From NCBI RefSeq assembly GCF_963966145.1, contig NC_091047.1, forward strand, positions 15,810,001 to 15,874,000: DNA of 64,000 nucleotides. The letters run 5' to 3'. Below, in pieces: positions 60,301-64,000 of this stretch. Below the pieces are notes generated by a model that was not told the origin of the DNA, did no database searches, and saw only the letters and a program-made list of their open reading frames with translations. The position numbers and the translations under genes are program-made. The DNA is from Tenebrio molitor. Its lineage: Eukaryota > Arthropoda > Insecta > Coleoptera > Tenebrionidae. The number at the start of each line of letters is the position of its first letter. Position 1 is the stretch's first letter.

Positions 60301-63300
60301 ATGAAACGTCACTTTTATTTATACAGGCTGATCCACATAACCACCGCCGTCCGCCGTCTTGATGATTGACATATTTTACTATAGATCTGCCCGGCCAAAG
60401 CTTTAGTGCCTCTGATCGCCACGGCGCCACTTCTGGGGGGAATGTCACTAAATAATCATAGCTCATAGCCTCACAAACGAATGTGATGATTCGGTGAAGT
60501 TGTCAAAGTGCAGTGTCAAAGAATCTCTCAGTTTAAAAGTATTGGGTGATTCAAAATGATTGTGGATAAGTATGACAACTATGTAGATGGGGTAGAGTTG
60601 ACATTTGTATGACATTTCATAAGCGTGCATTTGATTTTTTTTTATATCATGGCACATTGATTTGACAATTTTCAAAATTGCGCGACTATGGACTGTCAAA
60701 GAAATGTCAACTCTATCCTACCCATAACGGGTGTTTTTTTAAATTTGGCGTCGAAGTAGGCGTTGAACTGTCGATTGTGAAAGCACTATGCAGGTTACGG
60801 ATCACGGATCAGCTGTTTAAATCTTACGTTTTTACACGAGTGGTGCGCTCTCAATCGACTCTCTAACGCCTACTTCGACGCCAAATTTAAAAAAACACCC
60901 TTTACAGTTACCACATAAATTTTCGTACACAGTTGCCATACTTATCCATAATCATTTTGAATCACCCAATACCTTTAATAACAAAATTTTTATTTATTTT
61001 GTTGATGTTATGATGTCAGAGTTCGGTGTAGTGTTTCTGGTTTTTAGTATTTTGCTGTTAGTGTTTATCAACTGGCTTTTTTATCATATTAGAACTGATA
61101 TCGCGGTAAATGCAGCAACAACAAATTCCGTTAGTTGTAAACTTATTTCTAGAAAAATATTAAAATTATAATCTCGATCTTGGATTTGCAATATTATTTT
61201 ACCATTAAGTTAATCACAATCATTTCCTAAGCAGATAATTTCGGATAAAGATGGGTCCATAACAAAACAATTATATTTGCTTCATTAATCCCTGTCATTC
61301 TTGGTGGAAATGAGTGGAAAGTAATTATAATTAAAGTAAAGTATCATTTATCACTGGACAACCAGGTAAGTACGCGTGACTGCATGCATGTATGTGGATT
61401 GTGGACTTCCCAAAACAACCCGAAACGTCAGAATCATGAGAACATAGGATTTTTCGGAGGCCGCTATAGACTCTCTGACTACCTATCTAGAACGTCGTGC
61501 ACATAACTTTTCGACTCGAACGAATTTTAAATGCAGTCATACGTTATTTAGTTATAACTTGATATAACGGTGTTTTTTTAAATTTGGCGTCGAAGTAGGC
61601 GTTGAACTGTCGATTGTGAACGCACTATACAGGTAACGGATCACGGATCTTACGCTTTTAGACGAGTGGTGCGATCTCAATCGACTCTCCAACGCCTACT
61701 TCGACGCCAAATTTAAAAAAACACCCTTCAATTAATACCTACCTTTATTTAATATGAAATCTGGACACTCCTGGCGTTATTGACGATCACTTGATAATTC
61801 TTTTTTTGTTCGACACTGTCAGAATTTGAGAATTTTCTCCTATGTGAACGGATTTTGATAAATGTCACAACTTGTCAAAACGAAACGCCAAGCTAATTTT
61901 AAAGGTTTTAAGGGATTTGGAGCCTTTAAGGGGCTCGTCGAACAAAATAACGTTGTATTCAACTCGTTCGTGTGTAAATTGGGCCTTTTTTGGCACTCGT
62001 GGGCCTTTAAAACGCTCGTTTCACTCGCGTTTTAAAATGGCCCACGCGTGCCAAAAAAGGCCCAATTTACACACAAACTCGTCAAATAAACTACTATTTT
62101 GTGTAATTCTTAAATATTATTTCTTAATTAAAATGTGCTTTAATGACGAAAGGGTCGATATGATATTAATATATGATGAGTCAGTTTCTTAAATAAAAAA
62201 AATATTGTGGTTTTAAATGTTTATAATTGAGACTTTTGTGAGGGACGGCCAAACCATACAAAAGTTTAAAATTATTCGTGTTTTTGGATCAAGTTATGAA
62301 TGCAAAACGTGTTACTGGCTGCATTTAAATTTCGTCAGGGTTGGAAAGTTATGTGAATCAGTCTGTATATGATTGTTCATTAATCACGACTTGATGTCTA
62401 TTCGGACGTTTACGGCATATTAAACACGCTCGAAGTTTCTTTAAACACGGATTCAATTTTTTGGGTACCTACATATCATCAAGTTGATCATTTGACGTTT
62501 CGTAGAAAAAGTATAGTATGCAACTCGTCTATAATCTTTTTAGTCAGGAGTTTTATTAGATACGAGCGTAGCGTTTGTAAATCTTGTTTGCATAATATAC
62601 TGTTATTTCACTTGTGAAAATAGGCCCATTTTAGACGCAAGATATTGATTAAAGAGCAACTACATCTTTAATGGTGGTGCAAAAGGATTATTACCATTCC
62701 AGGCTTCAAACATGTCGTTGATGATGTAATCAACAAAACCAATCTGGGATTTGGGGATGGAACATGTATTCCTGTCAAACATTGGCATGACCACTGGTAA
62801 ACCTCTTTCTTTTTCTTCATCAGTTTGTTGAAAATATTCTTCTGCAATTCTTCGCGCCCATTCAACACACAATCTCAGAGGTCTTGTAGGATTAGATACA
62901 TCTGAACACTTGATCATCATTCGTTTGATAAGTGTAATGTTTTCTGGTAGGGTTAGTGGTGGATAATCTTGCATATCATTCTACAAAAATTTAAATTGAA
63001 ACGTTCTAGTGGCAAATACAAGTTACATTTACTCATACTTCTATATCTGTTGATGAAGTTTTGGTACAAAACACATTAACAAACTTAGCTAAGTGTTCAA
63101 AATGTTTTGTCATTTCAGTTGCTAGAATCATATCTACAACATTGTGTCTTGCAATTTTATATGTTTCCTTATCTAAATTCTTAAAAATATTAACTCTTTC
63201 GTCACCTAAAAATATACGTACATTACAAACTGCCTCGTCACTAATTTTACATTTTTAAAGATTTTTGTCTACAATAAAACTAACCTAAAGTTAATTTGAA

Positions 63301-64000
63301 CATTAGGGCAGCATGGTGCGATTCTAAAATAGTTATATCGTTATACAATATAGCTAACGGATTGTCTGAGTTGGACAAGAATGCATTTGACTTGCCCGGA
63401 TGATCAACATCATGGGCAGCCGCAGCTATTAAACTTATAGCCTCATCTAGCGGATCCATAATTGATTTTACCTTGTCTCTTTCTAGAAAACCTGCTGTGG
63501 CCTACAACATGAGAGTAATTTAATGAAACACAATAAATTGCATTTAATAAAAGTGAGATATTACCTGCATTACATCGGCGGCATGTGTAGAATTATGATA
63601 TGTGTTATCTGAGTGATAATTGGCTTCAATAATAACGAGCCAGTTATACAAGGTTTTTTCGTCACAGTTCAAAACTGCGGACACCTCAAAATGTGTAAAA
63701 AGACACATTCCGAGATACTGCAATGGTCTTTTTTTTGTGAGGTCTTCTAACCGAAAAATGTCAAATTCCCATGATAAGGCTTCATCTAAAAGCTCTTTAA
63801 GAGCCACAGGAACTTTAATCACTCCACCTTTCGATGGCCGATATACTGACGAATCGTTGCTACTTCTTCTAGACGACAAAGCTAAGGAAGGTTGAGATTG
63901 TTTCTAAAATTGTTAAAATCTTAGTGAATTATTAAAGAGGATATAGATTCCTACTGAAAGTAACGCGGAGATGAGTTCAGATACAATAGGTTCTTCATTT
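57175..64000 (-). CDS. Pde8: Pde8 cAMP phosphodiesterase, 3' part (runs off the right edge)
   Basis: Coding exons in gene order: 64000-63955 (partial), 63903-63565, 63501-63285, 63205-63039, 62980-62695, 57338-57175. GT/AG junctions and phases agree. The protein has the full class I PDE catalytic core: ELLDEALSWEFDIFRLEDL, HNSTHAADV (catalytic and metal histidines), AAAAHDVDHPGKSNAFL, ILESHHAALMFKLTL, ATEMTKHFEHL, KCSDVSNPTRPL, EYFQQTDEEKERGLPVVMPM and DRNTCSIPKSQIGF. The WEFDIF, TDEEK..GLPVVMP.FDRNTC and SQI.F.DY strings are those of PDE8, a high-affinity cAMP-specific, IBMX-insensitive enzyme. The N-terminal REC/PAS region is outside the window. The last intron is 5.36 kb and full of MITEs. 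Confidence 0.93.
57386..57491. mobile_element. 106-bp inverted-repeat element, CGGGGTCATTA termini
   Basis: TA flanks at 57384-57385 and 57492-57493. Left CGGGGTCATTATAAATG; right CATTTATAGGTAATGACCCCG. The host sequence TTATGCAA.ATACACTTG is present on both sides, a duplication much longer than the usual TA. Confidence 0.75.
57695..58087 (-). mobile_element. Deleted Tc1/mariner element keeping the transposase N-terminus, copy 2
   Basis: Ends GGTGGTGGACAAAAAAACTG / complement of CGGTTGGTGGACAAAAAAAA. On the - strand an ATG near 57955 opens MPNLTEFQKHLIRHRLGEGI then IIRAIANEVNVSTDTVLF: the same transposase helix-turn-helix start as at 15570, again cut after about 40 codons. The two copies share the deletion junction region (TTTGGCAAATTTGCACCGTT). 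Confidence 0.85.
58090..58319. mobile_element. MITE, CTACAGTTGGTTGCAAA family, complete copy
   Basis: Lies between TA at 58088-58089, shared with the element to the left, and TA at 58320-58321, shared with the one to the right. Ends CTACAGTTGGTTGCAAA / TTTGCAACCAACTGTAGG. Full-length reference for 26475-26663. Confidence 0.88.
58322..58532. mobile_element. MITE, CGGTCG.TGGACAAATAAAA family, complete copy
   Basis: 211 bp; left CGGTCGCTGGACAAATAAAA then CTGGGACA; right TGTCCCAGTTTTATTTGTCC then ATCGACTG. TA on both sides (58320-58321, 58533-58534). The termini resemble the GGTGGACAAA family two elements to the left, suggesting related transposases. Confidence 0.9.
58662..58982 (+). mobile_element. 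Tc1/mariner-type MITE, CTATGGCGGACAAAAAATTT family, copy a
   Basis: 321 bp between TA at 58660-58661 and 58983-58984. Left CTATGCCGGCCAAAAAATTT; right AAATTTTTTGGCCACCATAG. Matches copy b (58985-59352) except for an internal gap of about 40 bp after CTATGTACGATTGCT. The interior has TTTATTGTCATCATGATTAC like the intact Tc1 element. Confidence 0.92.
58985..59352 (+). mobile_element. Tc1/mariner-type MITE, CTATGGCGGACAAAAAATTT family, copy b (full length)
   Basis: 368 bp between shared TA dinucleotides at 58983-58984 and 59353-59354. Serves as the reference for copy a and for the broken copy at 27233-28826. The 121-codon frame inside it is not a transposase. Confidence 0.93.
59355..59719 (-). 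mobile_element. Tc1/mariner-type MITE, CTATGGCGGACAATAAATTT family, copy 3
   Basis: 365 bp following copy b across one shared TA (59353-59354), right TA at 59720-59721. Opposite orientation to the copies at 2757-3117 and 35940-36288, which it otherwise matches closely. Confidence 0.93.
60542..60969. mobile_element. MITE, TTGGGTGATTCAAAATGATT family
   Basis: 428 bp between TA at 60540-60541 and 60970-60971. Left TTGGGTGATTCAAAATGATT then GTGGATAAGTATG; right CATACTTATCCATAATCATT then TTGAATCACCCAA. A smaller element (60727-60902) is inserted in it. Confidence 0.9.
60727..60902. mobile_element. MITE, GGGTGTTTTTTTAAATTTGG family, copy 1 (nested)
   Basis: 176 bp between TA at 60725-60726 and 60903-60904. 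Ends GGGTGTTTTTTTAAATTTGG then CGTCGAAGTAGGCGTT, inverted at the right. Nested in 60542-60969. Second copy at 61567-61728. Confidence 0.92.
61567..61728. mobile_element. MITE, GGGTGTTTTTTTAAATTTGG family, copy 2
   Basis: 162 bp after TA (61565-61566). Matches copy 1 apart from a 14-bp internal deletion after GGATCACGGATC. The right TA appears mutated to CA. Confidence 0.9.
61801..62097 (+). repeat. Foldback repeat, GTTCGACACTG family, copy 3 (most complete)
   Basis: From TTTGTTCGACACTGTCAG to TTTGACGAGTTTGTGTGTAA-complement at the right. Three nested palindromes: TTGTTCGAC / GTCGAACAA, AATTGGGCCTTTTTTGGCA / TGCCAAAAAAGGCCCAATT, and inside it GTGGGCCTTTAAAACGC / GCGTTTTAAAATGGCCCAC. Reference copy for 153-443 and 30831-31076. 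Confidence 0.85.
62695..64000 (-). CDS. Pde8: Pde8 catalytic-domain exons
   Basis: Five exons with introns of 51-83 bp. They carry all metal-binding and substrate-contact motifs: HNSTH on 63565-63903, HDVDHPG on 63285-63501, ATEMTKH on 63039-63205, and the SNPTRPL and P-loop/Q-pocket region on 62695-62980. The conserved invariant glutamine sits in KSQIGF. The upstream exon at 63955 codes EEPIVSELISALLS and continues beyond the window. Confidence 0.93.

Larger units (their letters stand above)
60324..62365. mobile_element. Probable compound element, CAGGCTGAT.CACATAAC termini
   Basis: Left CAGGCTGATCCACATAAC after TA (60322-60323); right complement CAGACTGATTCACATAAC before TA (62366-62367). 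Terminal similarity is about 18 bp and resembles the 55049-56019 element's end. The interior contains several other complete elements, so the 2-kb span could also be chance pairing of two solo ends. Confidence 0.45.

Overview
The window reads as one stretch of an insect nuclear chromosome, most likely a beetle. It is AT-rich. Genes are split by introns, many of them only 45-60 bp and two of them many kb. The small heat shock protein is of the insect l(2)efl type, and the intergenic DNA is packed with short inverted-repeat transposons. The order Coleoptera is an inference from overall texture, not from a diagnostic marker.

Four protein-coding genes are supported. (1) An ADAMTS metalloprotease on the + strand runs from 8997 to 35573. 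I could join 16 exons in frame into a 956-residue secreted protein: signal peptide, prodomain with a furin site, zinc protease, one thrombospondin repeat, and cysteine-rich modules. Its first three exons are spread over 13 kb and exon 4 lies another 9.8 kb on. (2) HAUS3/dgt3, an augmin subunit acting on spindle microtubules, lies on the - strand (37081-39527), convergent with ADAMTS; 11 exons give 565 residues. (3) An l(2)efl-like small heat shock protein is on the - strand (46543-47121), single coding exon, with a heat-shock element and TATA box upstream. (4) The 3' part of a Pde8 cAMP phosphodiesterase is on the - strand (57175-64000, continuing past the right edge). Its last coding exon is separated from the rest by a 5.36-kb intron full of transposons.

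The remainder is dominated by Tc1/mariner-type elements that end at TA dinucleotides. One copy (22876-24531), in ADAMTS intron 3, has an intact 335-codon DD34E transposase. Around it are dozens of non-autonomous derivatives (MITEs) of at least 15 families, foldback hairpins, and three decayed non-Tc1 transposon-type genes (a Merlin/ISXO2-like transposase, a DUF4817-type gene, and a repeated insect gene family).

The most striking structure is how the MITEs are arranged. They are nested inside each other (27233-29319, 57553-58591, 60324-62365) or sit head to tail sharing a single TA between neighbours (57695-58532, 58662-59719, 55049-56748). Several host elements are also present in the window as uninterrupted copies, so the order of insertion can be read directly. 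No tRNA, rRNA, CRISPR array or bacterial-type operon was seen.
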